DNA of 64,000 nucleotides from Neoechinorhynchus agilis (lineage: Eukaryota > Acanthocephala): NCBI GenBank assembly GCA_051530055.1, contig CM121341.1, positions 17,236,001 through 17,300,000 of the forward strand, in the 5' to 3' direction. How positions within the stretch are numbered: the stretch's first letter is position 1; each line of letters starts with the position of its first letter. Below the pieces are notes generated by a model, which saw only the letters and a list, made by a program, of their open reading frames with translations, ran no database searches and was not told where the DNA came from. This document shows, piece by piece, positions 1 to 11,385 of this stretch. Position numbers and translations under genes: made by a program.

Positions 1-349
1 CAGTTCACTGATATGGTAAGGCAAAAGTCGTTTAATCACGAGAAGAAATTTTTTATTTTAGAGGCAAGACGAAATACAAGCCCAAATGGGATTATTGAGA
101 TATCCAACGGAGGAAGTATACCATTAAATCTATTCTGAAATAAAATCATCTTGCGTTAGTGGGTGCTTTTAAAAATGTTTTTTGTGTCCAGCAAATCATT
201 TGACCATTAAATAGTTCAATTCAAAAAAACTATATTCTAGACTACTTCTTTTTGAACTCTGAAATTTTCGTTGAAAAAAAGCACGCAATCAAAAAAACAG
301 AATCTAAAATTGCGCTTCATTTAAGCTGGAGCAAAAGACAAATTGTCAA

Positions 350-525
350 TTTTCTTAGTTTTACCGTCTCGGATTTAAATCTTTACTAATTTATTTCCCA
401 GATATTTCATTCCACGGATAATTGCGACATTTTCCCATCTAAAACACAAACATTATATCGTTATCCTGTGGACTAGATATTATCGGGTGGTGAAGATAAA
501 AATCCGTGGTAGCAAAATCCCCTCA
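350..525. repeat. degenerate palindromic repeat
   Basis: Two arms are imperfect reverse complements: about 351-388 (TTAGTTTTACC, then GGATTTAAATCTTTAC) and about 490-520 (GTGAAGATAAAAATCC, then GGTAGCAAAATCC). The same arm sequence recurs near 10.30 kb, 39.0 kb and 49.7 kb, so this is an old copy of a dispersed palindromic family. The remainder of 1-674 shows no gene. Confidence 0.5.
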
Positions 526-674
526 AACGATAATAATTCAAAACACCAAATTGTTAAATTAAAGCTCAAATAAAGCCAATAATAGATGAGAAATTAGCAT
601 GAATTATTCGAGACCTCCACATTCCAATATGCCGGCTTAAAGACAAAAGAGAACTTAATTTTTGTTTATCGTCT

Positions 675-1115
675 TCATTTCCGCCACGATCCAGTCCCAG
701 TGGGAGCACTCGATTCGTACTTTGAAGCAAATTGAATATCATGTCTCCCTGGCCCTTCATCTTTTCCATAGTCACCACGAGGAGGTCCTGTCCTGAATGC
801 ACCTCGCTGAGCACCACCACTATCTGGTGCCGTGACTTTCTTCAAAGTCTCAGGAACAATCAAAGGACTAAGATGAAGCTGCTGCCTAAGATACGTAATC
901 CCTTCGTCCTTCAAGTACCAATAATAATGCTGCCAAGCAAACGTTTCCCGGACGTATCCTCGGGACACAAGCGATTGCATCACTTTGATGACGTGTATGT
1001 TCGGCAGACCCAAGGTTTCGTGAGCATCAAAGCTAAGGTCCTTACGAGCAACCATAACACCATCGCTGAACAAATGCTTTTGAATAAGTTGAATGTGGGA
1101 TTTGGGCATCAACAT
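675..1115 (-). CDS. RPS10: 40S ribosomal protein eS10 (RPS10)
   Basis: This encodes ribosomal protein eS10, a component of the small-subunit head near the mRNA entry region. The 146-residue single-exon frame starts MLMPKSHIQL and carries the family's winged-helix core: LPNIHVIKVMQSLVSRGYV (about 37-55), then FAWQHYYWYL and GITYLRQQLHL, followed by the IVPETLKK boundary. The C-terminal tail is short, Gly/Ser/Arg-rich and divergent, as usual for eS10; human eS10 is about 165 residues. No internal stop or frame break is seen and no intron is needed, so it could be the functional gene or an intact retrocopy. No poly(A) tract or flanking repeat supports a retrocopy. It lies just outside the transposon block that starts at 1.25 kb. 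Confidence 0.93.
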   Translation of the reverse strand: MLMPKSHIQLIQKHLFSDGVMVARKDLSFDAHETLGLPNIHVIKVMQSLVSRGYVRETFAWQHYYWYLKDEGITYLRQQLHLSPLIVPETLKKVTAPDSGGAQRGAFRTGPPRGDYGKDEGPGRHDIQFASKYESSAPTGTGSWRK

Positions 1116-1255
1116 TGCGGATTTTTAATAGAACGATCTGCTCACCGAATAACATGGGGTAATGTGTAGAACGTCTGCAGCGATGTTCTTTCGTGTTTTT
1201 GTATGACGTCATAATAGCGTGATCATGTAAAAAAGAGGATTTTCACAATTTGGGT

Positions 1256-1378
1256 GTTTTCCGTTTGAAGAAAGATTAAAATGATTTTATTTTAAAATCC
1301 GATTGATTTCGCTCTCACAATCTTGTACGCGTTTCGGATTTAAAATAAAATCATTTTAATCTTTCTTCAGACGGAAAA
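1256..1378. repeat. palindromic element with hammerhead-like core
   Basis: Two 40-45 bp arms (1256-1301 and 1335-1378) are near-perfect reverse complements around a 33-bp spacer. On the minus strand CTGAAGA (1370-1364) is followed by a self-complementary stem and CGAAAC (1336-1331). This matches the hammerhead ribozyme core of CUGANGA, stem II and GAAA. Between them GATTAAAAT pairs with ATTTTAAATC with one bulge. The opposite arm has the same layout but with TTGAAGA and a mutated GAAA box. Hammerheads are known in Penelope-like retroelements, and this copy lies at the 3' side of the PLE fragment described next. Confidence 0.6.
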
Positions 1379-1389
1379 CAACCAATATG

Positions 1390-2300
1390 AACAGCTCAAT
1401 CTTCAAACAAAATTTCCATCTTTTAATCATACCGAGAGAAAATCCATCGGGATAGTAAATTTTGACTTGTGTTGAATATAATCCCGGTTAAAAATCATTT
1501 TATTGTACTGAAATATTTCGAAGGAGGAGACCTCGCCCTATCAATCATCTAAAAATGTTTTTGGTTATGGTTTTTTCTATATCTGGTCTAATATCCTCGG
1601 GTTGACAGGTTCGCTATTCCAACGAGGGTCGCAGACCCTGTTCCCCTGCTCGCAAACCCTGCACTATATCGTGTGTCCTATTGATTTTTACTACGTCACT
1701 GGCAGGTAGTTTTACGCTGAAATTCGCTTTATTGCCTTCCATTGTATTGGCCGCAGAGATGTATGTAAGGCCTCCAGGAAAAGGTGCCTTCCAAGATTTG
1801 GCTCCTTCTCTATAAATTCCGTGCCCTCAAAATCTGTGCGATGTTGTATAGTCTCCTGGTGGTTTGAAATGGTGAATGAATGATCAACACGTCGACAGGT
1901 CTGTTTTTGTTGGCTGACTCTCTTCGGAATGCCCTGTATTGTTTGGCCGATGTATACCTTGTCACATTGATTGCACTGTATTTTTTTACACCCTGCAACG
2001 AGTCGGATCATTGTGCACCTTCCTCTTGAACGTGTTAGCGACGGTTATACCTTTCTTATTGTACACTCAAACTCCAACCACCGTCCTCATAATCGAATTG
2101 ATCATTTGGTTTGTTGCATCGCCAAAACAAATTCAACTTTTTCGAATTTCACGGACTCTGGGAGCGGTTTTTGTTCTGTGTTAAGTGATTGCTCCTCTTA
2201 ATATCGTAGTCAATTATCCATTTGGGGTATCGTCTTATTCGCAATTTCCTCACGATACTATCCCTTTTCTCGCAACTCGAGTGGACGATTGTGATGGCCC
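1390..2300 (-). mobile_element. Penelope-like element, 3' part with GIY-YIG domain
   Basis: The minus-strand translation near 2011-1712 gives the PLE C-terminal endonuclease: a Cys-x2-Cys knuckle (CNQCDKVY), then KVYIGQTIQGIPKRV, the GIY-YIG signature seen in Penelope-like retroelements. Upstream (2346-2149) is the linker found between reverse transcriptase and nuclease (EKRDSIVRKLRIRRYP). The reverse transcriptase part is at 6960-7405, so this element has been split by the Gypsy insertion between them. The copy is decayed. A short sequence at about 1480-1550 recurs near 7.32-7.40 kb (inverted) and 16.0 kb. Confidence 0.75.
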
Positions 2301-5300
2301 TTAGTTGGCTTTTATTAAACAAAACGGACACTAATGATGATTGCACGTGGGAGGTTTTATATCGATGTAGCGCATAAATTAATTACGCGGCGTGTTCTAC
2401 AAAGGAATCGGGAGCCTGGCTAAATGCTATCCCCGCCCGACAATCGGAACTCTTCTAGAGGATTCTACGTTAAGGGTCGCAGTTTCTTAAAGATTGGGCC
2501 AGGATATTTGTATCCCGCATCGCTGTCGCTGCGGATCTATAGTTGAAGCCAATGGCAGACACGGCCTCTGTTGTAAAATGTCCAGAGGGAGGTTTCCAAG
2601 ACACTCAGAATTGAACTCAATTTTGAGTAGAGCCCTAGATTCCATCCACATGCCCAATATTTTAGAGCCAAGTAACTTGTGCCGCCTAGACAGCAAGCGA
2701 CCTGACGGTGTCACGGTTTTTCCATGGCGGGAGGGGAAGTCTCTTTTATGGGATGCGACTTGCGTGGACACGCTTGCCCCCATTAATTTTCAGTTTTCAA
2801 AAAAGATCCCTGGAGGTTCAGCGGTCGTAGCTGAGGTCCGAAAACGTACAAAATGCAGAGAGCTTTTAAGGACCTATTATTTCGTCCCTTTCGCCGTGGA
2901 AACGTATGGAGCCTTGGGACCGTCAGCGCTCACTCTCCTCGACGAATTGGGACGAAGGACGAAAAGGATGACGGGGGAACCGCGTTCTAGAAATTTCCTC
3001 GCTCAACGAATCGCAATTGCGATACAGCGAGGGAACGCTGCCAGTATACTGGCAACGTCAAGAAGTTCACAGGAATAAATTATAATCGTTGTAAATTACG
3101 CGCATCGATCTATATCGCAATTCACATAAACCTTCCGCCGGATTCTTTTCGGAAGCGAGTCGAGCGACGGACCAGCTTTCCGTTTTCGGATGTCCACGTC
3201 GAACCTCGTACCTGCTGCGCAGTATCCGAAGTAGTTTGTTCAGCAGGCTCGTATGAAGTAAGTTGCCCGTCAAGGTTATTTTCTTTTTCGACATCACATG
3301 TAATGTCATTCGGTACCCCACCTTCCGACACTTGAGATTCCTTCACTGTAACGTCCTAAGCGCTCGTATCGCAAGCGGGGGCTATTCTTTGTGTAGAGAC
3401 TGAGTCCTGACGTCCATCAGGGTATTTAACTATACACTATTTTTCATTGGTATCGATCAATTTGGCTTTTTGGACAGAATCTTCACTTTTCGATTTCGCG
3501 GGCCCATTCTTCACCCATACGGATTCTCCAGATCGGAGCCATCTAGGAAGGTTAATTCCAATCGGTACTCTCCTTTCATAGCAGAACATTCGCTCGTGAG
3601 GTGTCTTTCCAGTAGAGGTACAAAACAGCGATCTTAGATTTCCCAGAGCTTGTACCAACGCTTCGTCCCACTTTGTTATTGGCCAAGACTTGTCGTCCAA
3701 TGTTAGGAGGATCGTCTTCCAAAGGGTACCATTGAGACGTTCACATTGTCCATTGGCCTGAGGACGATAGGAGGTTGTGTGACTTGAGCATATCCTTAGC
3801 GAAGTTAGCCAATCGCGTAATGTTCTAGAGGTGAAGCAGGAGCCGCGATCAGAGTGGATAAAGTAGGGACATGCAAAGAGCGAGAATATTCGTTCGAGGC
3901 ATAATTTGACGCTGTCAGTCGAGGTGTCCGTACAAGCGAATGCTATAGGGTAACGAGAAAACTCGTCTATTGCCACGAATAAATATTTGTATCCGTGCGT
4001 TGACGTTGGTAAGGGTCCTTTGAAGTCCACGAGGATTCTCTCCCAGGGCGCCATCGCTTTTATCAATTTCAAGCTCGATTGAGGTTTGAAAAAGCGAGGT
4101 TTCAAGTGGCAGCAAATGGGACATTCTGCAGTGATCTTTCGCACGTCATTCAAATCGAACGGTAAGTTTTGCTGTCGAATGAAATGGAGTAGTCTAGTGT
4201 TTCCGGGATGGCCGAGAGACCGATGAACGTCTTTTAGTTTATTGAACGATATGTTCATTGACGCACATACATTTCTCGATAGTGCATCCGCACTCAAATT
4301 GTCTTTACCGGGTCGGAATCGGATACTATAGGAGAACATTGATAACTGTAGCTTCCACCGCAAAATCTTGTCGTTCCGGATCTTCCCGGCGTGTCGTTGA
4401 TTTAGCATGAAGGAAATGGAACGCTGATCTGTGATAACGGTGAAATGGCGCGTTGAGAGGTAGCACTTCCATTCTCTTATCGAATCGACCATGGCTAATG
4501 CTTCTTTTTCGATGATATGATAGCGTTTTTCATATTTCGATAATGTTCGACTATAAAACGCTACAGGTCTGTCGTTCTGAAAAAGGGCCGCCCCTATGGC
4601 ATTGTCTGACGCATCGCATTCCAGAGTGAATTTTCCATCGTCCTCAATCGCATTCACAGTAGCTTTTTTAATATCTTCCTTCAAGCTGCGAATGACATCG
4701 ATTTCTTTGTGATCAAGAGGAAAAGATAAGTCAGCAGCGATTAGCGGTTGTATTTTGGTGGAATAATTAGAAATCCACCGACTGTAATACGCAAAAAATC
4801 CCAATAAACGCCTTAAGGTCGCTTTGTTCTATGGAGTTCGGATTTCGTCCAAGGGTTTAAGCCGCGAAGGATCTGGTTTCAGCTGTCCTGCGCCGATCTC
4901 GTATCCTAATACTCGAATGGTTTCTTTGCAAATCGTACTATTTGCTTCGTTCAACTTCAATCCGGCAAGCGATGTGACTTTTTTAAAACGGTTTAGATTG
5001 ACATCGTGTTCTTCACGGGTTTCGCCACATACAATAACGTCGTCCAAATAGGCAAAGGTAGCTTTTAATTCGTTCCCATCGATTACGTGGTTCATGAATC
5101 TCTGAAAGGCGGCTACTCCATTTGTCACTCCCATGGGGATTCGCGTAAAGCGATAGAGTTTTCTGCAAGCTTCGAAAGCTGTAAAATTGCGTTCTTTGAT
5201 CTGTATAGGTACCTGATGGTAAGCGTCTTTTAGGTCTAAATGGCTGAGGTATCTATATTTTGCGATTTCGTTTACAAGAGAGCTTAATTTGGGAAGCGGA

Positions 5301-6959
5301 TAAGCGCCCAAGTACGTGAACCTATTTATAGTCTGCGAAAAGTCAACGACAAGTCGCTTTTTCCCATTTTCGCGCTTGACGACAATAACTTGGGCTCGCC
5401 AAGGTGAGTTCGCGGGTTCTATGACTTGATCCCGCAATAGTCGATTGATTTCTGCACAGATAAACGTTGAATTTTCTTCATTGTGCTTTCTCGACTTGGT
5501 TACGATCGGAGTCGTGTCTTCGCTCAAATTCTCAAAGAGTAGGGGTGAATAGTGAGACTGCTTGGAATTGACCGATGCGATTCGCAGATCTAACTTTCCA
5601 TAGTTCCTCCCGGTTTTATCCGCATCTCGGAATGTAAGCAAATAAAAGGTATTCCAAGGATAACGTCGGAACATAAATCGTCTAATGCAAACAATTTCAC
5701 GTTCAAATAGTTTCTTTGTTCATACTGTATGTCCACCAGGCATTTTCCCGACACTTTTCGAGACGAATTACCCGCGGCCATCAGGACGTTGAGATGGTCG
5801 CGATCATATCGATGAAGTTTAAAACACTTCCAGTATCCACTAAAGCCGACATTTGACAATTTGAAACATTTATTGAGATTTGAACACGTTTGTCGGACTG
5901 AGCTTCGAGATTGCTGGTCGCAATAAAAATCGAAGATACGCTTTTATTCTTCAATTTTCCTTTAGTCTTATAAACCCTAGCGAAGTGGCCCTGCTGGGAG
6001 CAGCAATAACAGACGGCCTCTTTCGCCGGGCACTGAAATCGAGGATGCCGTTTAAGTCCAAAGAAATAGCACAGGTTAGTCCCGTTTCGTGACATTTTCG
6101 TTATTTTCGATGGCTGGGTCTTTACGGTTGCGTCACATTCAAGGGTTTCCAAAATGGAATCCGAGCTATAACCAGGCTTGATGAGCCCGACAGAACCAAC
6201 CTCGGGTTTATGGTTGAAATGCACCAAACTTTCCACCGCATTCTGCATAGATTTTGAGATCTCGATTGCTCTGTCAAGATCCAAATGCTCGTTCTCCAAA
6301 AGTCTTTGGCGGATAGAGTCAGATCTCATTCCAGCAATGAACGAATCACGAAGGAAATCGTCCCGAGCTTCCTCAGCGGACACATTTTTGAAATGACAAT
6401 TTTTAGCCAACGATCGGAGGGATTGAATAAATTGGTCGATATCTTCGTTGTCTGCCTGTTTTCGTATGGACAAGAAATACCTGGCCATGATTTCGTTGCT
6501 TTCTTTTAGGAATAAACGATCTAAAGTTTTCAGAGCATCATCTAGAGAGGTCTCCTCTTCGACGAATTCGTAAACGTCCGCGCCTATGTTCAGAAGTAGA
6601 GTGTCGATGGAAACACCTTCATCGATTGATTTCAGAAGGTGTTGGAAATTCCGTCTCCATAACTTGTACTTCTTCAACGCTCCCTCCTCATGAGGCAATA
6701 CGTTGAATCGTTCAAGACGCCATGAAGGCTTCGAGATGTTGAGATCGCTCGGTAGCGACAAATTATGGATCACTTCTTGGAATCCATATCGGAATTGTTA
6801 GTCGTCATAGGAATAGTTTTGTTTAATAAATTGTTAGTTGGCTTTTATTAAACAAAACGGACACTAATGATGGATGCACGCACCGCACGCACGTGGGAGG
6901 TTTTATATCGATGTAGCGAATAAATTAATTACGCGCATCGATCTATATCGCAATTCACA
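2301..6959 (-). mobile_element. Ty3/Gypsy LTR retrotransposon, broken
   Basis: A fossil LTR element lies in minus orientation. In its own order it has a gag region with a CCHC knuckle followed by an aspartic protease (about 6773-5590), reverse transcriptase (5674-4829), then RNase H and integrase (4804-3122). The short LTRs are about 128 bp: the 5' copy at 6832-6959 begins TGTGAATTG and ends AACA, and the 3' copy survives as 2301-2389 plus 3103-3126. The 3' LTR is interrupted by a 704-bp LINE fragment. The coding part is spread over several frames, so it is broken, with roughly three to six breaks. The two LTR copies remain very similar, which suggests a moderately young insertion. It sits inside a Penelope-like element. 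Confidence 0.9.
2390..3093 (+). mobile_element. 5'-truncated LINE 3' end with nuclease-like domain
   Basis: This 704-bp piece is bounded by the 9-bp direct repeat AATTACGCG (2381-2389 and 3094-3102), a target-site duplication inside the Gypsy 3' LTR. It encodes the last part of a reverse-transcriptase protein. A knuckle-like CRCG...HGLCC (near residue 12 of the longest frame, 2494-3078) is followed by KRPDGVTVFPWREGKSLLWD, whose R-PD...D spacing resembles the restriction-like endonuclease of R2-type LINEs, and by IQRGNAASIL at the C-terminus. Five other fragments with the same C-terminus occur in the window. The 5' edge of the coding remnant contains stops, so the copy is dead. Confidence 0.75.
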
Positions 6960-7405
6960 TCAACGATATCAGAAAGGCTCTTCGGAAATACGAAGTCACT
7001 GCGGAGATCTTGTGCTTCATCGGTTGATTACTGAACCAGTGCGATGGTCCCCAAGGCACATTGGAGTTGCGAAATACGGCAGTGCTTACGCTACCTTGCG
7101 TTGACCGTTTAATCAAGACGTCCATGAACGGAATCTCACCTTTGTCATTCTCGTTATTAACTGTCCACTGGATGTACGGATATTGACTGTTGAATGCGGC
7201 CTTAGGTGATTCGTTGCTGTGGTCAGAACCAATCATAATGAACACACCATTCACGCATAGAAAGTGGACTCTCACTTCCGGAAGCAGCGAAACTGTCAAC
7301 CCGAGCCTATTAGACAAAACATAGAAAAGAGCGAGATTTACTCTTTTGAAATATTTCAGTACAATAAAATGATATTTTAACCGAGTGATTATCTCCACCA
7401 CGAGT
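6960..7405 (-). mobile_element. Penelope-like element, reverse transcriptase part
   Basis: The minus-strand translation shows a PLE-type reverse transcriptase C-terminal stretch: GEIPFMDVLIKRS, then VSTAVFRN, matching the PFLDVLI...VYRKPT pattern of these elements. Its downstream continuation lies at 2300-1390 on the far side of the Gypsy element, and the junction is exactly at the LTR edge (6959/6960). The 5' side ends near 7405 in a repeat also seen at 1.5 kb and 16.0 kb. Only a fragment of the reverse transcriptase remains. Confidence 0.75.
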
Positions 7406-7639
7406 CAAAATTTTTCACAATTGTTTGAATATTGAACTATTCATGCAACTTTGAAGAAGGCACGATATTGTGCCTCCGCAAGATTGCATTTAATAAATTC
7501 GTTTAATTTTCCACCGTTATAAACTAGCATTTTCGCAATTGCTAGTAATGCATCCAGTTTTCGAAGCATTTGTATACTTTTGGTGAGCAATTGAAATCGA
7601 ATTTTCTTTTGCGACCTACAATGCTTCACGTGCATATTC

Positions 7640-10065
7640 GCTGCCTAACCAAATCATTAGTGGAATTTTGGAAAAAATGCCTGAAATCATCTGCTTTCAG
7701 GAAACAGGTCCATTAAACTTGATATCGTCATCGATATATGAAGAATTCTCTATCAGTCCTTCGGCTCCACGAACAAATGCCTTCATTGGGTTTACTGGAG
7801 GAATGCAAACTTTTATCAAAAAATCTTTAAGCCCTAAACATCGAATATCAATAATAAATGAAATTTTTATGATGCAAATAATTTCTATGAATAATCCATT
7901 ATATAGTCGAACTACCTCACATCAACCCTTATTTTTAATTGGAAATACTTATATCCACCCTCGTCATATCTCGAAGTTTGTAAAACAATTCTATTCATTC
8001 ATGTCATTCTGGAATTTAGATTTTATTATTGGTGACTTCGAATTATTTAGCCTCATTAAGGGCAGTATTTAAAAACCATCAATTTCTTCTACCTCAACTC
8101 CCATCCTTTCATAACTATTCTTTGAAAAGACACTCATTCATAGATGGTGCTATAGTTAAAAATCAAGTCTCCTTAGATTTCTCTCCCATTGTACAAATTC
8201 AATCTCAACCGTTGTTAGGACATGACTTGATAATTTTTCACGCATCGGGTTTAACTTTGAAGGACTCGTTTATACTAAATCAATCGAATTTAGAGAAATT
8301 TAACGAATATATATTAGCTGAGTTAAATAAATCTGACAATATAACTTTATCTTCTTTTAACGATATTGTACTGAGAGGTGCTAAGCAAAATTTAGTTGTA
8401 ACGAGGTATATAAGGAAACCACCTAAATATAAAGAAGCTAATTTATTATATAGGAAAGCAATTATTGCTGGGTTGAAGGGTAACGTTGAAGGTAAAAAAA
8501 TGTATATGAAAAATTTTTATATTACAAAATATTTTAAACAAATTGAAAAGGATAGGATGTCCCTCAAAAGTACGAAAAATCTATCTAAAGACTTTTGGTC
8601 CATTTTTTTAAATAGGAAACCAATAAGTTGGAAGGCTAAGGCTGCAAGCTGGATTGGTGCTACCTCTTATCCATTCGTAATTGAACAAATTTTGAGATTT
8701 CATAATTTTAGCGCACTTGAATCACCACCAATTACGATTTTATGCCAAAAACAATTCAGGTGGAATTTTAAATAAACGGACTTACTAGACGCGTGTAAAC
8801 ATAATTCATCCAAAGCTTTTAATAATGCCTCTGTTTCACCTACAATTTTTACTGCAATGAATTATTCGGCTTTTACATAGAGGCTTCTTATATAAAGTTT
8901 TATTTAAGTTTAAGGTTCCCTTGAACCTGATTTATAAGATTCAGCACTTTGTTGAATCAAAACAATATTATTATGATGTAGATCCATCATGTACAAAATT
9001 CTATTATAGATTTGGCGTACCTCAAGGCTCACCCATTTCTCCTACACTTTTTCTTATAGTCACTATTTTTATTTTTAAAAGTATGGAACACTCACGAATT
9101 ATTCATCCGCTGATTTATGCGGATAACATTTTTTTATTCTGTTCTGCTAGGCTTAGATCGACATTGCTGGAAAAAATGACGCATTTTTTAAATGAACTAT
9201 CTGTGAAATTAAAAGAAGCGAATTTGGTAATTAATTTAAAAAAATCATGCATCATTCCTTTGACTAAGTCACGTTTACCAAGGAAATCTTTGGTTACCCT
9301 ATTAAATACGTCTCCGTTTTATAAATTTATGGCCATCAAAAAACACACTCGGCTCTTGGGAGTTGACTTTCCTGCATTAAATAATAGATTCTTTATAAAT
9401 ACACATTTTAAGAATACAATGATTAAAATTAAAGCGGTCACTATGAGATATAAGCATTTGCTTATTAACAAGAAAACAGTTTACAGCATCCTTGAAACCA
9501 TAATAGGAGGGTCCCTTTGTTTTTTCGAAAGAGGCCGTCCACCCGAATGTAGATACAAGTTTTTTTATTAAATTTCATGATAAACTGAAAAAGTTATTGG
9601 ATAATTTGGAACTAGATTTTGCACCTCTTAACTCTTTTTTCATTAAATTATTTTTTACAAAAATGTGGTTTTATAATCCTGCACTTAGAAATTGTAAGTA
9701 TGTGAGGGTTGGGGTTCTTGCTTTTAGATTTCAATACGGTGAGGACCCATCCAAGAATGGGCAAAACGAACAGATTTACCGATTAACAAAACTCACAAAT
9801 GGAGGGATGGTGATATTTAGATGTTTATTGAATGGAATAGAGGAAAAGACTATAAAAAATATATAATAAGCACAGGAATTTAAAAACAATGGCTAATAAA
9901 CAGATGCGGAGGGATCTGATCAATCCAACACTCAGCCTAAGTTGAAATCAGCCAGATGTGAATATACAAGAACGAATAGGAAGAGGATTTTATTGAACAA
10001 ATTTCTTACTTAATTGTGAATGTACGAGGCGGCTTAATAAATAATATAAATAAATAAATAAATCC
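7640..10065 (+). mobile_element. LINE with AP endonuclease and reverse transcriptase, decayed
   Basis: This is a non-LTR retrotransposon, more AT-rich than the neighbouring fragments. The N-terminal AP-endonuclease domain is at 7668-8260: PEIICFQET, GGMQTFIKK, FLIGNTYIHP, FIIGDF, then SFIDGAIV and LGHDLIIF. The last three parallel the GDFN, ID and SDH blocks. The reverse transcriptase at 8921-9480 has FGVPQGSPISPTLF and LIYADNIFLF, so the usual YADD is YADN. Frames shift between endonuclease and linker (around 8030-8070), and stops occur between 8775 and 8921, so the copy is inactive. The 3' end runs into a short (ATAA)n tract at 10035-10062. The 235 bases between the PLE and this element show nothing recognisable. 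Confidence 0.75.
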
Positions 10066-10209
10066 AGTTTTGAAGTGTCGCCACGTAATTCGACGTAGCG
10101 ATAATCGCGGATAAACTAAGTAGAGATAACTGGAAGCTGTGCGTTGACAGTCGACAATCATATCATATTTTTCTCTGCTAATGTCTTTGAAAAACACGGG
10201 TTTTTTCAA

Positions 10210-10350
10210 CAAAAAGATTTTTTCTTTTTCTTAGTTTTGCCATTCCAGATTAAAATTTACAACGTCTGAATTATCCGACTTGAAATATCGGGGAAATAAA
10301 TCAGTGAATTTTTAATCCGGGGTAGCAAAACTAAGAAAAAAAGAGTACCT
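10210..10350. repeat. palindromic element with degenerate hammerhead core
   Basis: The arms 10216-10256 (CTTTTTCTTAGTTTTGCC) and 10303-10345 (GGTAGCAAAACTAAGAAAAA) are reverse complements. The centre reads CTGAATTA, TCCGA, a 9-base loop, TCGGG, then GAAAT on the plus strand. That follows the CUGANGA, stem II, GAAA order with one or two substitutions. It is related to the repeats at 0.35-0.53, 39.0 and 49.7 kb. Confidence 0.5.
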
Positions 10351-10389
10351 TTTTCCCCTCGAATACAATGATCTAAAACAAAAAAAGTT

Positions 10390-10540
10390 CGAAAAACATC
10401 CATGCAACCGCTCTGCTGCCGTATGCAACGTTCCCGCCCGTTGAACGGAATTATCTTGCCCTCGAATCGCCGGTGATTCGTCTGAGTCTCTTGGGCAATT
10501 GATAAGTCCTGCAAAGTGGAACCAAACGAAACGAGTGTCT
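10390..10540 (-). mobile_element. short LINE 3' coding fragment
   Basis: The minus strand retains pieces of the same LINE C-terminus as at 2390-3093: VETLVSFGS, then LRRITGDSRA and SVQRAG, in more than one frame. It aligns with the matching stretch of the copy at 10.8-11.4 kb, so it is a second, more decayed copy in the same orientation. The 260 bases between them show no coding signal. Confidence 0.55.
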
Positions 10541-10799
10541 CAACTTAAAATTAGAAATCATTTCCTTGATATCCGCGTGGGCGGACTTACCAGGTAAGAA
10601 GCCGTGGCACCGCGAATCTGTGCAGTTATGCTTTAATGCCTTCGTATATCGAGACCACTTAATTTTGAATGGAGATTGGGTGCACTTCGCTAGCGGATGT
10701 AATTTTACGACCCTTCCTATTTACTAAAAATATTATTTTTACCAAATTAATTGCAGACTTTTTTTAAGCGTGGAACTTTATTTTAAATCATGAGATCAT

Positions 10800-11385
10800 T
10801 CCCACCACCGCTCTGGATCACTCAGCTGCCGTCCTGGTGTAACGATCGAAAGGACGGATTCCTTCGTTGCACATCCAGACTTATGTTTTGTAAGAGGAAT
10901 GCTCCTGATCTCGGATCGCCAGTGATTCGTCTCAATCTCTTAGACAATTGCTTAACCAGGTCCTGCACCGCGGTACCAAACGACCCGAGCGTCTCGACGC
11001 CAAAGGGAACAAAATAATGATTTCGACTTAAATCCCTGTATTTTGTCCTTTTGCAGTCCTCAGCGGCGGTTGCTGCTCCCACTGGTTTAATAGTGGCGAA
11101 TTTTATGTTGCTGGCTGCGAGCGTGCCCACGAACTTGGCGTCACAGAGAAGGCATTTTCCTTCTCGCCACGGGAATACTGTGGCACCGTCCGGTCTACGG
11201 CCATCGAGTCGGCAAAGATTGCTCGGCTCTAGGATGTTGGGTGCATTCGCAGTATTCAGGGCACCACTAAGAATTGCGTTCACTTCGGCGTGCCGTGAGT
11301 GCCTTCCGCCTGATTGCCGACCTACGAGACCATGGCGTCCCGATGGTTCCATGGTCGCTCTTGATGAGACTCAATGATTTTGAGG
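10800..11385 (-). mobile_element. 5'-truncated LINE 3' end with nuclease-like domain
   Basis: The minus-strand frame 11352-10822 carries the same C-terminal module: LEPSNLCRLDGRRPDGATV, FPWREGKCLLCDAKFVGTLA, YFVPFGVETLGSFG and a degraded QRGN end. The zinc-knuckle Cys/His residues at its start are partly lost (HGLVGRQS versus HGLCCKMS in the 2.5-kb copy). It is a dead, 5'-truncated copy. The stretch 11386-12300 holds no gene I can support. Confidence 0.7.

Noticed and set aside
10790-11377. Plus-strand frames over the LINE fragment
   Set aside because: The opposite strand encodes the recognisable LINE C-terminus, so these are shadows.
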